In this document: positions 1 through 5,723 of the stretch, piece after piece
How the letters are laid out: each line of letters starts with the position of its first letter
Numbering within the stretch: the stretch's first letter is position 1
DNA from: an uncultured Dialister sp.
Lineage (GTDB): Bacteria > Bacillota > Negativicutes > Veillonellales > Dialisteraceae
Reading direction: 5' to 3'
Length of the DNA: 6,500 bases
NCBI RefSeq assembly: GCF_900765565.1
Contig: NZ_CAAFRZ010000105.1
Span: forward strand, 1-6,500
The notes under the pieces: model-generated
What the model was told of the DNA's origin: nothing
The model's input: the letters and a program-made list of their open reading frames with translations, nothing else
Databases searched by the model: none
Position numbers and translations under genes: made by a program

Positions 1-6
1 CAGCGG

Positions 7-54
7 GAGCCCCCTCCGCCTGCGGCACCTCCCCCATAGATGGGGGAGGTAAAG
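7..54 (+). repeat. Family A palindromic repeat, copy 1
   Basis: The core is a perfect inverted repeat: ACCTCCCCCAT (27-37) and ATGGGGGAGGT (40-50) with a 2-base centre. It is preceded by a GC-rich lead containing a small hairpin (CCGC-CT-GCGG, about 16-25) and followed by AAAG. All 48 bases match the copy at 6451-6498 except one (TGCGGC here, TTCGGC there). The palindromic core recurs at 3503-3526. All three copies are in the same orientation. In reverse complement it has the same plan as family B: a C-rich/G-rich hairpin, then a short CCGC/GCGG hairpin, then a G-run. It could be a REP-like or miniature non-autonomous element, or a transcribed hairpin; the sequence does not decide. Confidence 0.85.
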
Positions 55-103
55 ATAAGCCTGCGGTGCCCGGCCATACAATATCCGTGGCAGAGCCTCT
101 AAA

Positions 104-131
104 GGTCTAGACCTGGATCTAGATCTAGACC
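104..131. repeat. TCTAGA-type inverted repeat
   Basis: GGTCTAGA (104-111) and TCTAGACC (124-131) form an 8-bp inverted repeat. The interior GGATCTAGATC also has a 6-base TCTAGA periodicity. The left arm is part of a 10-base self-palindrome, GGTCTAGACC (104-113). It lies about 65-90 bp upstream of the metG promoter. It could be a protein-binding site or another small mosaic repeat. It is not seen elsewhere in the window. Confidence 0.5.
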
Positions 132-134
132 CCT

Positions 135-151
135 GGGCCTTCGGCCCTTTT
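135..151 (+). terminator. Short GC hairpin with T-tract, weak terminator candidate
   Basis: GGGCC-TTC-GGCCC (135-147) is a 5-bp stem with a 3-base loop, followed by TTTT. This could end transcription entering from the left. However, similar GGCC-nnn-GGCC hairpins without T-tracts occur inside the repeat mosaics (3103-3115, 3731-3743, 6138-6150), so it may be a repeat module that happens to be followed by T residues. Confidence 0.3.
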
Positions 152-166
152 CTCCTTCAATCTCCC

Positions 167-190
167 CTCGAACTCGAACTCGATTTCACC
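167..190 (+). repeat. CTCGAN hexanucleotide array upstream of metG
   Basis: The units are CTCGAA, CTCGAA, CTCGAT and a degenerate TTCACC, preceded by CCC. The array ends just before the metG promoter. A longer version of the same hexamer lies at 3819-3860 in the same position relative to the cat promoter. Both begin with CCCCTCGA and are followed by ATTTCCC at a fixed distance from the -10 box. Confidence 0.7.
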
Positions 191-194
191 CTCA

Positions 195-224
195 TTGATT
201 ATTATTTCCCATTAGCGTTATAAT
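195..224 (+). promoter_or_regulatory. metG-tatD promoter (sigma-70-like)
   Basis: The -35 candidate is TTGATT (195-200), separated by 18 bases from a perfect TATAAT -10 box (219-224). This predicts a start near 231 and a leader of roughly 55 bases. That leader is too short for a T-box or S-box riboswitch, and none is seen. ATTTCCC (204-210) sits 8 bases before the -10 box, exactly as at the cat promoter. Confidence 0.7.
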
Positions 225-286
225 AATACTTACATACAAACCAATCACAGCCCTATCCCAGGCAATCCATGAGGAGGCATTTTTTT

Positions 287-2239
287 ATGAGTGAAAAACC
301 AGCATATTATATTACCACGCCCATTTACTATCCCAGCGCCAAGCTCCATATCGGTCATACCTACTGCACGTCCATTGCGGACTGCATGGCCCGGTTCAAG
401 CGGCTCGACGGATATGACGTATTCTTCCTGACCGGCAGTGACGAACACGGCCAGAAGATCGAACAGAAGGCAGAAGAGGCGGGCGTCACCCCCATCCAGT
501 ACGTGGATAAGATCGTGGCTCTCTTCAAGCAGCTCTGGAAGGAACTGAACATTTCCAACGACGATTTCATCCGGACCACCGAAGAACGGCATAAGAAGGT
601 TGTGCAGATGCTGTTCCAGCGGGCCTATGACAAGGGAGATATTTACCTTGGCAAGTACGAAGGGTGGTACTGCATCCCCGACGAAACTTTCTGGCCGGAA
701 AACAAGCTCACCAAGGAGCACGTGTGCCCGGACTGCGGCCGTCCCCTGCAGCGGGTAAGCGAAGATGCCTATTTCTTCCGCATGTCCAAGTACGCAGACC
801 GTTGGATGAAGTACATCGAAGAACATCCCGATTTCATCCAGCCGGAGTCCCGCAGAAATGAAATGATCCAGTTCGTGAAGAGCGGCCTGGAAGATCTCTG
901 CGTATCCCGGACCAGCTTCACCTGGGGCATTCCGGTGCCCTTCGACCCGAAGCACGTGGTGTACGTATGGTTCGACGCTCTCGTAAACTACCTCACCGCC
1001 GCCGGCATTGTGGATGACCCGGAGAAGTTCAAGAAGTTCTGGCCCGCCGATGTGCACCTGGTGGGGAAGGAAATCGTCCGTTTCCATTCCATCATCTGGC
1101 CCATTATGCTTATGAGCCTTGGTATCGAACTGCCGAAGAAGATCTATGGCCATGGCTGGCTCATTGTGGACGGGGAGAAAATGTCCAAGTCCCGGGGCAA
1201 TGTGATCGACCCGATCCCGCTGCTCCGTGAATTCGGTTCCGACGCCATCCGCTACTACCTGCTGAACGATATCCAGCTGGGCCAGGACGGCAATTTCAGC
1301 CGGGACCGCCTCATCAACCGCATCAATTCGGACCTCTCCAACGACCTTGGCAACCTCCTGTACCGCACCCTGTCCATGGTGGCCAAGTACAACAAGGGCG
1401 TCCTCCACAAAGGCGACGCTTCCGGCGACGAAACCATTGCTGCCGCATCGAAAGAAGTGGAAGAAAACGCAGCAAAGACCCTGGAAGCCTTCCGGAGCGG
1501 CATGGACAACTGGAAGATCAACGATGCCATCAAAGCCGTATGGACCTACATCCGGTCTCTCAATAAGTACGTAGACGTCACCATGCCCTGGGCCCTGGGC
1601 AAGGACCCTGCAAAGAAGGACCTCCTGGACGCTGTGCTGTACCACCTCTGCGAAGGACTGCGCTTCGTATCCCTCATGGCAGAACCGGTAATTCCTATCG
1701 CCTGTGAAAAAATCTGGAACCAGCTGGGCCTCACGGACTTCAAGGCTGCCTCCTACAAGGACCTCACCTGGGGCGGCATCCCTGACGGCACTGTAACCCA
1801 CAAGGGAGACCAGATCTTCCCGCGCATCGAAATCGAAGAGGAAGAAGAACCGAAGAAAGAAGCGCCGAAGAAGGAAGCAAAGAAAGAAGAGAAAAAAGAA
1901 GAAAAGAAGGAGACCGAACCTTCCATTTCCATCGATGATTTCTTCAAGACCGACCTCCGGGTGGCAGAAATCCTCACCGCTGAAAAGGTGAAGAAATCGA
2001 AGAAGCTCATCAAGATGACCGTCAGCCTCGGCGACGGCGATACACGGACCGTGGTGAGCGGCATTTCCGAATACTACCAGCCGGAAGACCTCATCGGGAA
2101 ACACGTGATTTTCGTTTCCAACCTGAAACCGGCAAAGCTCATGGGTATCGAATCCCAGGGCATGATCCTCGCTGCCTCCAAGGACGGAGAGCTGAAGGTG
2201 CCCTTCGTGGATATGCCCGCCGGCAGCAAGGTCAAATAA
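287..2239 (+). CDS. metG: Methionyl-tRNA synthetase with C-terminal tRNA-binding domain
   Basis: This cytoplasmic class I synthetase charges tRNA-Met with methionine. The ATG at 287 is chosen because GAGGAGG (271-277) lies 9 bases upstream; the in-frame ATG at 269 would overlap that site. The product is 650 aa, normal for the long MetRS form. Visible elements are HIGH (21-24) in the Rossmann catalytic core; a zinc-knuckle-like insert with C129, C147 and C150 (D132 where some relatives have Cys); KMSKS (298-302) for ATP; and an anticodon-binding helical domain with N426 and P434-W435. A Lys/Glu-only linker (about 515-543) leads to a Trbp111/EMAP-like OB-fold tRNA-binding domain (about 548-650) that mediates dimerisation in this type. 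It is first in an operon with tatD, the metS-yabD(tatD) order known from Bacillus. No leader attenuator is visible. Confidence 0.97.
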   Translation: MSEKPAYYITTPIYYPSAKLHIGHTYCTSIADCMARFKRLDGYDVFFLTGSDEHGQKIEQKAEEAGVTPIQYVDKIVALFKQLWKELNISNDDFIRTTEERHKKVVQMLFQRAYDKGDIYLGKYEGWYCIPDETFWPENKLTKEHVCPDCGRPLQRVSEDAYFFRMSKYADRWMKYIEEHPDFIQPESRRNEMIQFVKSGLEDLCVSRTSFTWGIPVPFDPKHVVYVWFDALVNYLTAAGIVDDPEKFKKFWPADVHLVGKEIVRFHSIIWPIMLMSLGIELPKKIYGHGWLIVDGEKMSKSRGNVIDPIPLLREFGSDAIRYYLLNDIQLGQDGNFSRDRLINRINSDLSNDLGNLLYRTLSMVAKYNKGVLHKGDASGDETIAAASKEVEENAAKTLEAFRSGMDNWKINDAIKAVWTYIRSLNKYVDVTMPWALGKDPAKKDLLDAVLYHLCEGLRFVSLMAEPVIPIACEKIWNQLGLTDFKAASYKDLTWGGIPDGTVTHKGDQIFPRIEIEEEEEPKKEAPKKEAKKEEKKEEKKETEPSISIDDFFKTDLRVAEILTAEKVKKSKKLIKMTVSLGDGDTRTVVSGISEYYQPEDLIGKHVIFVSNLKPAKLMGIESQGMILAASKDGELKVPFVDMPAGSKVK

Positions 2240-3009
2240 TGGGCCTCTTCGACACCCACGCCCACCTCTACGACAAGGCCTTCGACCGGGATCGGGATGA
2301 GGTAATCCAGAGGCTCCGGAAGACCCTGGACTACGTGGTAATCCCGTCGGAAGACCTTCCTACCAGCAGGAAATCCCTGGCCTTGGCGGAGAAGTATGAT
2401 TTCCTGTATTCCGCCGTGGGAATCCATCCCCAGGAGACCGGGGAAGCCAGCGAAGAAATTCTGAAAGAAATCGGGGACCTCGCCCAGTCGTCGCCGAAGG
2501 TGAAGGCCATCGGCGAGATTGGCCTGGACTATCACTACCTCTACAGTGACAAGGAAACCCAGAAGAAATGGTTCGGCCGGCAGATCGAGCTGGCCAAGGA
2601 CCTGGACCTGCCCTTCCTCATCCACGACAGGGAAGCCCACGGCGATACCCTGGCCATCCTGAAGGCACACAGGGGAAGCTCCATGCGGGGTATCCTCCAC
2701 TGCTACTCCGGCAGCGCCGAAATGGCACAGGAATTCATGAAACTGGGCTTCTACATCTCCTTCGCAGGACCTGTGGTATTCCCCAGGAGCATCCGCCTCA
2801 AAGAAGCGGCGGCGTCCGTACCCCTGGACCGCCTCCTCATAGAGACCGACAGCCCCTACCTCACGCCGCCCCCAAACAGGGGAAAGCGGAATGACCCCTC
2901 CAACGTAATCTACGTGGCGGAAGAACTGGCACAAATCAAAAAGGTGCCGGTGGAAGAACTCATAGAGATTACAAAGAAAAATGGCATGGATATATATGGG
3001 ATAGAATGA
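2239..3009 (+). CDS. tatD: TatD-family metal-dependent hydrolase (putative DNase)
   Basis: This is a TIM-barrel, two-metal hydrolase of the amidohydrolase superfamily. Family members have DNase (3'-5' exonuclease) activity; the physiological substrate here is not determinable from sequence. The 256 aa match the usual length. Metal and active-site residues are visible in order: DTHAHL with H7 and H9, GIHPQE with H63, GEIGLDY with E93, LIHDREA with H129, LHCYSG with H154, and ETDSPYL with D204, followed by the PxRGKRNDP signature (about 212-220). The ATG shares its A with the metG stop codon (TAATG), so translation is probably coupled; only a weak AAGGT (2228-2232) precedes it. Position after metG matches yabD of Bacillus, but the rnmV and ksgA genes that often follow are absent. 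The operon ends at the terminator directly behind the stop codon. Confidence 0.95.
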   Translation: MGLFDTHAHLYDKAFDRDRDEVIQRLRKTLDYVVIPSEDLPTSRKSLALAEKYDFLYSAVGIHPQETGEASEEILKEIGDLAQSSPKVKAIGEIGLDYHYLYSDKETQKKWFGRQIELAKDLDLPFLIHDREAHGDTLAILKAHRGSSMRGILHCYSGSAEMAQEFMKLGFYISFAGPVVFPRSIRLKEAAASVPLDRLLIETDSPYLTPPPNRGKRNDPSNVIYVAEELAQIKKVPVEELIEITKKNGMDIYGIE

Positions 3010-3041
3010 AAAAACTCGAGACGCAGGTCTCGAGTTTTTTT
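3009..3041 (+). terminator. Rho-independent terminator of metG-tatD
   Basis: A perfect 8-bp stem, CTCGAGAC (3015-3022) and GTCTCGAG (3027-3034), has a GCAG loop. It is flanked by six A residues and seven T residues that extend the stem. It begins at the tatD stop codon. The symmetric A and T tracts would let it work in both directions. Confidence 0.95.
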
Positions 3042-3288
3042 GACCTGTGGTGAGCGCTTTGAAAACGGACGGAGCATTGAGCCTTCAGCCTTGAGCGGTA
3101 TGGCCGCTTCGCGGCGGGAGTCCCGTGTGAACATGTGGAAGTTCCAGCTGTCAGGAAAGCTGTTAATCCTGCAGCGAAAAGAAAGAATTGAGGTTTGAGT
3201 GAAGAGAGTTGAGGTTCCGCGGCTTCGCCGCATAATATCAGCCTGCGGCGCTTCCTGCAGTATCTATTCGCGGCTGACACCGCAAAGG
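3042..3288 (+). repeat. Post-terminator composite repeat module, copy 1
   Basis: The module begins at the end of the tatD terminator T-tract and matches, in order, the sequence after the hup terminator. The shared blocks are GACCTGTGG (GCCCTGTAG at hup); an AACGGACGGAGC-like block (AACGGATGGGGC at hup); TTCAGCCTTGAGCGG (3084-3098); a GC hairpin (3103-3115); an AGCTGTCAGGAAAGCTG block (about 3148-3164); TCAGCCTGCGGCGC (about 3238-3251); then GGCACCC leading into family B. The middle also has a local TTGAGGTT duplication (about 3188-3216) not found in the other copy. Confidence 0.65.
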
Positions 3289-3344
3289 CACCCCAACCTC
3301 CCCTCTTTAGAGGGGAGGGGAACCGCGCCAGCGGTGGAGGGGTG
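3289..3344 (+). repeat. Family B two-hairpin palindromic repeat, copy 1
   Basis: An outer stem CACCCC (3289-3294) / GGGGTG (3339-3344) encloses two hairpins: CCTCCCCTCT-TT-AGAGGGGAGG (3297-3318) and ACCGC-GCCA-GCGGT (3322-3335). The three stems would make a three-way junction. The copy at 6332-6388 keeps the same fold with different paired bases. It resembles REP or BIME-like and miniature elements, but no transposase is in the window. Confidence 0.8.
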
Positions 3345-3409
3345 GCCGCGAAGCGGCTGGGGGAATTAACAGAAAACGTTCTGGGCTGCTTTAGCGAGAA
3401 TCCCCTCCG

Positions 3410-3466
3410 TCTGGTCACATAAGGAAGGCGCTTTAGTGTGCAGGATAAGCGCCAACTTGGACCAGA
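3410..3466 (+). other. Long imperfect hairpin, possible structured RNA
   Basis: An outer 7-bp stem TCTGGTC (3410-3416) / GACCAGA (3460-3466) surrounds an inner 7-bp stem GGCGCTT (3427-3433) / AAGCGCC (3447-3453), with an asymmetric internal loop and a 13-base apical loop. The loop contains TGTGCAGGAT (3437-3446), which is repeated at 3478-3487. ATCCTG (3474-3479) can pair with CAGGAT of the loop (pseudoknot) or with the nearby repeat. No promoter was found for it, so transcription is unproven. It is not repeated elsewhere in the window. Confidence 0.4.
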
Positions 3467-3500
3467 CTTGAACATCCTGTGCAGGATTTTCACTCTACGG

Positions 3501-3530
3501 GCACCTCCCCCATAGATGGGGGAGGTAAAG
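3501..3530 (+). repeat. Family A palindromic repeat, copy 2 (partial)
   Basis: GCACCTCCCCC, ATAG and ATGGGGGAGG-type arms (11-bp arms 3503-3513 and 3516-3526), ending in TAAAG, match the cores of the copies at 7-54 and 6451-6498. The 5' lead with the CCGC/GCGG hairpin is missing, so this is a core-only or truncated copy. Confidence 0.85.
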
Positions 3531-3639
3531 TAAGGAAGCCGCTGTCTCGCTGCAGTTGGAGTCCTGAAGACTCTGCACTTGAAACGTGCAATTGACTCGG
3601 CCGGAATGGTGCCCACGGGGCTGAAGAATTCCGTTGGAA

Positions 3640-3777
3640 GCGCCGCAGGCTGACCAGCTTTCCTGACAGCTGGCCGCTAGAAGCTAGAAGCCCCCGCATG
3701 TGTGCACGCCGCTCAGTCACAGATCAACCGGCCCGGAGGGCCTGACCAGCTCAAGGCTCAAGGCTGAAGGCTCAATG
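3640..3777 (-). repeat. Composite repeat in inverted orientation
   Basis: Read on the minus strand it gives, in order, TTGAGCCTTCAGCCTTGAGC, a GGCCC-TCC-GGGCC hairpin (3731-3743), a gcGTGCA block, GGGGGCTTCTAGCTTCTAGC, a CAGCTGTCAGGAAAGCTG hairpin and TCAGCCTGCGGCGC. The same blocks occur in the same order on the plus strand at about 6197-6327. The two copies are thus inverted repeats flanking cat-mazG-hup. Confidence 0.75.
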
Positions 3778-3818
3778 CCCCCGCATGGTACTCTGCCATC
3801 CGCCACCAGCCGGTTCCC

Positions 3819-3860
3819 CTCGATCTCGACCTCGATCTTTATCTCAATCTCGACCTCCAT
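3819..3860 (+). repeat. CTCGAN hexanucleotide array upstream of cat
   Basis: There are seven consecutive 6-base units: CTCGAT, CTCGAC, CTCGAT, CTTTAT, CTCAAT, CTCGAC and CTCCAT. The array is preceded by CCC and followed directly by TTCCC and the promoter -10 box. It is a longer relative of the array at 167-190. An in-frame reading would give only a low-complexity peptide with no ribosome binding site, so it is treated as non-coding. Confidence 0.8.
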
Positions 3861-3879
3861 TTCCCAGGTATGCTATAGT
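3850..3879 (+). promoter_or_regulatory. cat-mazG promoter candidate (extended -10)
   Basis: TGCTATAGT (3871-3879) is an extended -10 element. The best -35 match at 18 bases is TCGACC (3850-3855), which falls inside the last hexamer units. ATTTCCC (3859-3865) lies exactly 8 bases before the -10 box, as upstream of metG. Predicted transcription would start near 3886 and give a leader of about 40 bases. Confidence 0.55.
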
Positions 3880-3925
3880 ATACATATCAGCCATTCTGAC
3901 TATTGATAAGAAAAGGGGGAGCACC

Positions 3926-4555
3926 GTGAAATTTACGCTGATTGACCGGAGCACCTGGGACAGGGAAGAATATTTCCACTATTTCCTGGACGTGGTGCCC
4001 TGCCGGTACAATATGACCGATGAAATCGACATTACGCCTATCATGAAGCGCCACGCCCGTCCTTATCCGGCGCTTCTGCATTTTATCGGCACCGTGGAAA
4101 ACCACCACAAGCGGTACCGCATGGCCTTCAATGAGAAGGGGGAGCTGGGGTACTACGATGTGGTCCATCCCACGTATACCGTATTTCACCGGGATGACCA
4201 TACCTTTTCCGCCCTCTGGACTCCATACTCTGAGAAATACGAAGATTTCCTCCATGACTTTGAGGAGGACGAGAAGACATACGGCGACAGGAAGGGACTT
4301 TTCGGGAAGCCCGATTTTCCGAAAAATGTGTTTCCCGCTTCCGTGGTGCCCTGGATGCAGTTTAAGGCGCTGCACCTCAGTTTCCCAAAGGCCTTCCACA
4401 GCCTGATCCCCATGTATACCCTGGGCCGGATCCACCGGAAGCGGAGCCATTACTACATTCCCCTGGCCGTGGAGTTCCACCATGCCGTGTGCGACGGGTA
4501 TCACGGATCCCGGGTGTTCCACGAGCTCCAGGGGCTCATTAACAAATGGAAATAG
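3926..4555 (+). CDS. Chloramphenicol acetyltransferase-type (CatA-like) O-acetyltransferase
   Basis: This is a trimeric CAT-fold enzyme that would transfer acetyl from acetyl-CoA to a hydroxyl group. The GTG at 3926 is the chosen start: AAGGGGGAG (3913-3921) precedes it, and the 209-aa product aligns from CAT residue 1, whereas the open frame back to 3785 runs through the hexamer array and promoter. Visible CAT landmarks are WDREEYF (11-17, R13), PCRYNMTDEIDIT (25-37), TVFHRDDHTFSALWTPYS (85-102), FPASVVPW with S139 and W143, and the active-site FHHAVCDG with H186 as general base and D190. All catalytic elements are intact, so it should be active. Whether it gives chloramphenicol resistance or is a resident CatA-like acetyltransferase with another acceptor cannot be told from sequence. 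It lies 16 bp before mazG, probably co-transcribed. No transposase or resistance-island gene is nearby. Confidence 0.9.
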   Translation: MKFTLIDRSTWDREEYFHYFLDVVPCRYNMTDEIDITPIMKRHARPYPALLHFIGTVENHHKRYRMAFNEKGELGYYDVVHPTYTVFHRDDHTFSALWTPYSEKYEDFLHDFEEDEKTYGDRKGLFGKPDFPKNVFPASVVPWMQFKALHLSFPKAFHSLIPMYTLGRIHRKRSHYYIPLAVEFHHAVCDGYHGSRVFHELQGLINKWK

Positions 4556-4571
4556 GATGAAAGGGGACGCT

Positions 4572-5660
4572 ATGAATACGGAAGACATTCTTTACTATCT
4601 GGAGGGGAAGGGGCTCCTGTCTCCTGCGGACAGTTTCACCATCGTGAAGGGGGAGGAAATTCCCTTCCTGTCCCTCACTATGCCCCATCTCCTCATCATC
4701 ATCCATCCCATTCCGGAGGAGGGGGCTCTCTTTGCCCGCCGGGCGCTGGCCATTTATGAGAATGAATCGCCGGTTCTGCTTCTGGCCCGTGGAAATATCC
4801 TCCGCCTTACGCTGGAGGAGTTCAGCCATTACGAGGCAAAGGGAGATTTCCTCCTTCTTTTCGACAGCCGGAAGGCGGAAAAGCGGAGTCCCGTGCCCTT
4901 TTCCCTTTCGGACCTCAAGGATACCATGCACACCCTCCTGGCTCCCGGCGGCTGCCCCTGGGACAGGAAGCAGGACCATCGGTCCCTGTGCACTTACCTT
5001 ATCCAGGAGACGGCGGAGGTTATCGATGCTATCGACCATGACGACATGGATAACCTGAAGGAGGAACTGGGGGATCTCCTGTTCCAAGTGGTCTTCCACG
5101 CCACCCTGGCGGAGAAGGAAGGGTACTTCACCATGCAGGACGTGGAGGACGGGGTGAACCGGAAGATGATCCGGCGCCATCCTTTCGTCTTCGATAAAGA
5201 TAAATCTGACAGCTCCGTTTCTACCCCCGAGGGGTGGGAAAAACGTAAAAGAATTGAAAAAAACAGGAAATATCTGCTTTCCGGGGTGCCGAAGTGCTTG
5301 CCAAGTCTGCTTTTAGCGTGTATAATTCAAAAGAAAGTTGGTTCCAGCGGACTGCAGGATCTCCTGAATTCCGGAGAGCAGGCAAGATATGAGCGGAATG
5401 GTTTCCCCCTTTCTTCCTGTTTGAAATCTGACCGTGTGGCGGAGAAAGAAAAGAAGGCAGGCGCACTGCTCTTTGATTTCGTCCGTATCCTCCGGGAAGA
5501 GGGGATTGATCCGGAACTGGCGCTCCACCGGTACTCCCTGAATTTCATGGAAAAGTTCCATGGATTCGAGGTGGATCTGGAAAAGAAGGGGCAGCGGATC
5601 ACGGATATAGAGCCTGAAAAGGCGCTGCAGCTCTGGAAGGAGTATGTCTCTACCCATTGA
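4572..5660 (+). CDS. mazG: MazG/YabN-like nucleoside triphosphate pyrophosphohydrolase, atypical
   Basis: MazG enzymes hydrolyse (d)NTPs to NMP and pyrophosphate, cleaning the nucleotide pool. The ATG at 4572 is preferred, with AAAGGGG (4560-4566) 5 bases upstream; the ATG at 4557 is possible. The product is 362 aa. Residues about 1-115 contain LLIIIHPIPEE and SPVLLLARGNILRLTLEEF, which resemble the C-terminal part of the tetrapyrrole-methylase domain of YabN fusions (about 480-490 aa); the SAM-binding N-terminal half is missing. The first MazG domain (about 116-215) is canonical: GGCPWD (126-131), Q134, E146xxE149, EELGDLL with E165xxD168, and RRHPFVF (201-207). The second (about 238-335) keeps GVPxxLPSLL and the IDPELALHRYSLNFMEKF helix but has KKAGALLF (294-301) where EELGDLLF is expected and no upstream ExxE. 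Location before hup matches Clostridia-type order. Confidence 0.88.
   Translation: MNTEDILYYLEGKGLLSPADSFTIVKGEEIPFLSLTMPHLLIIIHPIPEEGALFARRALAIYENESPVLLLARGNILRLTLEEFSHYEAKGDFLLLFDSRKAEKRSPVPFSLSDLKDTMHTLLAPGGCPWDRKQDHRSLCTYLIQETAEVIDAIDHDDMDNLKEELGDLLFQVVFHATLAEKEGYFTMQDVEDGVNRKMIRRHPFVFDKDKSDSSVSTPEGWEKRKRIEKNRKYLLSGVPKCLPSLLLACIIQKKVGSSGLQDLLNSGEQARYERNGFPLSSCLKSDRVAEKEKKAGALLFDFVRILREEGIDPELALHRYSLNFMEKFHGFEVDLEKKGQRITDIEPEKALQLWKEYVSTH
5298..5326 (+). promoter_or_regulatory. Promoter candidate inside mazG, likely for hup
   Basis: TTGCCA (5298-5303), 17 bases, then TATAAT (5321-5326) gives 11 of 12 consensus positions at ideal spacing, the best sigma-70 match noticed in the window. It lies in the 3' third of mazG, predicting a start near 5333 and a leader of about 390 bases to hup. 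The codons here (TTG, AGT, CTT, TTA, TGT, ATA, ATT, CAA) depart from the CTG/CTC/ATC-rich usage around them. No equally good promoter was seen in the 63 bp between mazG and hup. Confidence 0.55.
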
Positions 5661-5679
5661 CCATTTCCCGGCCGGAACC

Positions 5680-5701
5680 AATGGCGGGATTTCCGCCCAT
5701 T
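5680..5701 (+). other. Imperfect hairpin between mazG and hup
   Basis: AATGG-CGG (5680-5687) pairs with CCG-C-CCATT (5693-5701): 8 bp with one bulged C and a GATTT loop. It is followed by TATTTAAA rather than a T-run, and the hup ribosome binding site begins 5 bases later. It may be a weak attenuator, a processing site or a 5' stabiliser for hup mRNA. Confidence 0.35.
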
Positions 5702-5723
5702 ATTTAAAGGAGGATGTTTAGTT

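Larger units (their letters stand above)
3042..3818. other. Gene-free intergenic repeat mosaic
   Basis: No open frame here has a ribosome binding site or recognisable protein features; the minus-strand frames are translations of repeats. In order it holds: a post-terminator module resembling the one after hup (3042-3288), with small GC hairpins at 3103-3115 and 3219-3231; a family B palindrome (3289-3344); GCCGC-GAA-GCGGC (3345-3357); a long imperfect hairpin (3410-3466); the family A core (3501-3530); two short hairpins (about 3557-3592); and an inverted composite repeat (3640-3777). The hexamer array before the cat promoter follows. Confidence 0.8.

Noticed and set aside
269..286. Alternative metG start at 269
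   Set aside because: This ATG overlaps the GAGGAGG that serves the ATG at 287 and adds MRRHFF, which is not typical of MetRS.
225..286. T-box or SAM riboswitch ahead of metG
   Set aside because: The predicted leader is only about 55 bases, with no T-box sequence or terminator/antiterminator pair.
245..2104. 619-codon open frame on the minus strand opposite metG
   Set aside because: It is the antisense of a certain metG gene. Its protein is low-complexity in places (Phe/Leu runs opposite the Lys/Glu linker) and shows no family motif; long antisense frames are common in GC-rich codon usage.
2074..2934. 286-codon open frame on the minus strand opposite tatD
   Set aside because: Antisense shadow of tatD with no recognisable domain and no ribosome binding site of note.
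2969..3616. 215-codon minus-strand open frame in the intergenic region
   Set aside because: It reads through the tatD terminator and several palindromic repeats. Its composition follows the repeats and it has no credible start signal.
3785..3925. Upstream extension of the cat reading frame to an ATG at 3785
   Set aside because: The extension translates the hexamer array and the promoter and has no homologous counterpart in CAT proteins; the GTG at 3926 has a good ribosome binding site.
3042..3925. tRNA or rRNA gene in the long intergenic gap
   Set aside because: No TTCGA-type T-loop with a matching acceptor stem or rRNA signature was seen; the structure found consists of repeat hairpins.
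4482..4571. Longer mazG starts inside cat
   Set aside because: Starting at 4482 would translate the cat 3' end in another frame. The ATG at 4572 has the better-placed AAAGGGG; 4557 remains possible.
3887..4588. 233-codon minus-strand open frame opposite cat
   Set aside because: Shadow of the cat gene, whose plus-strand product has complete CAT motifs.
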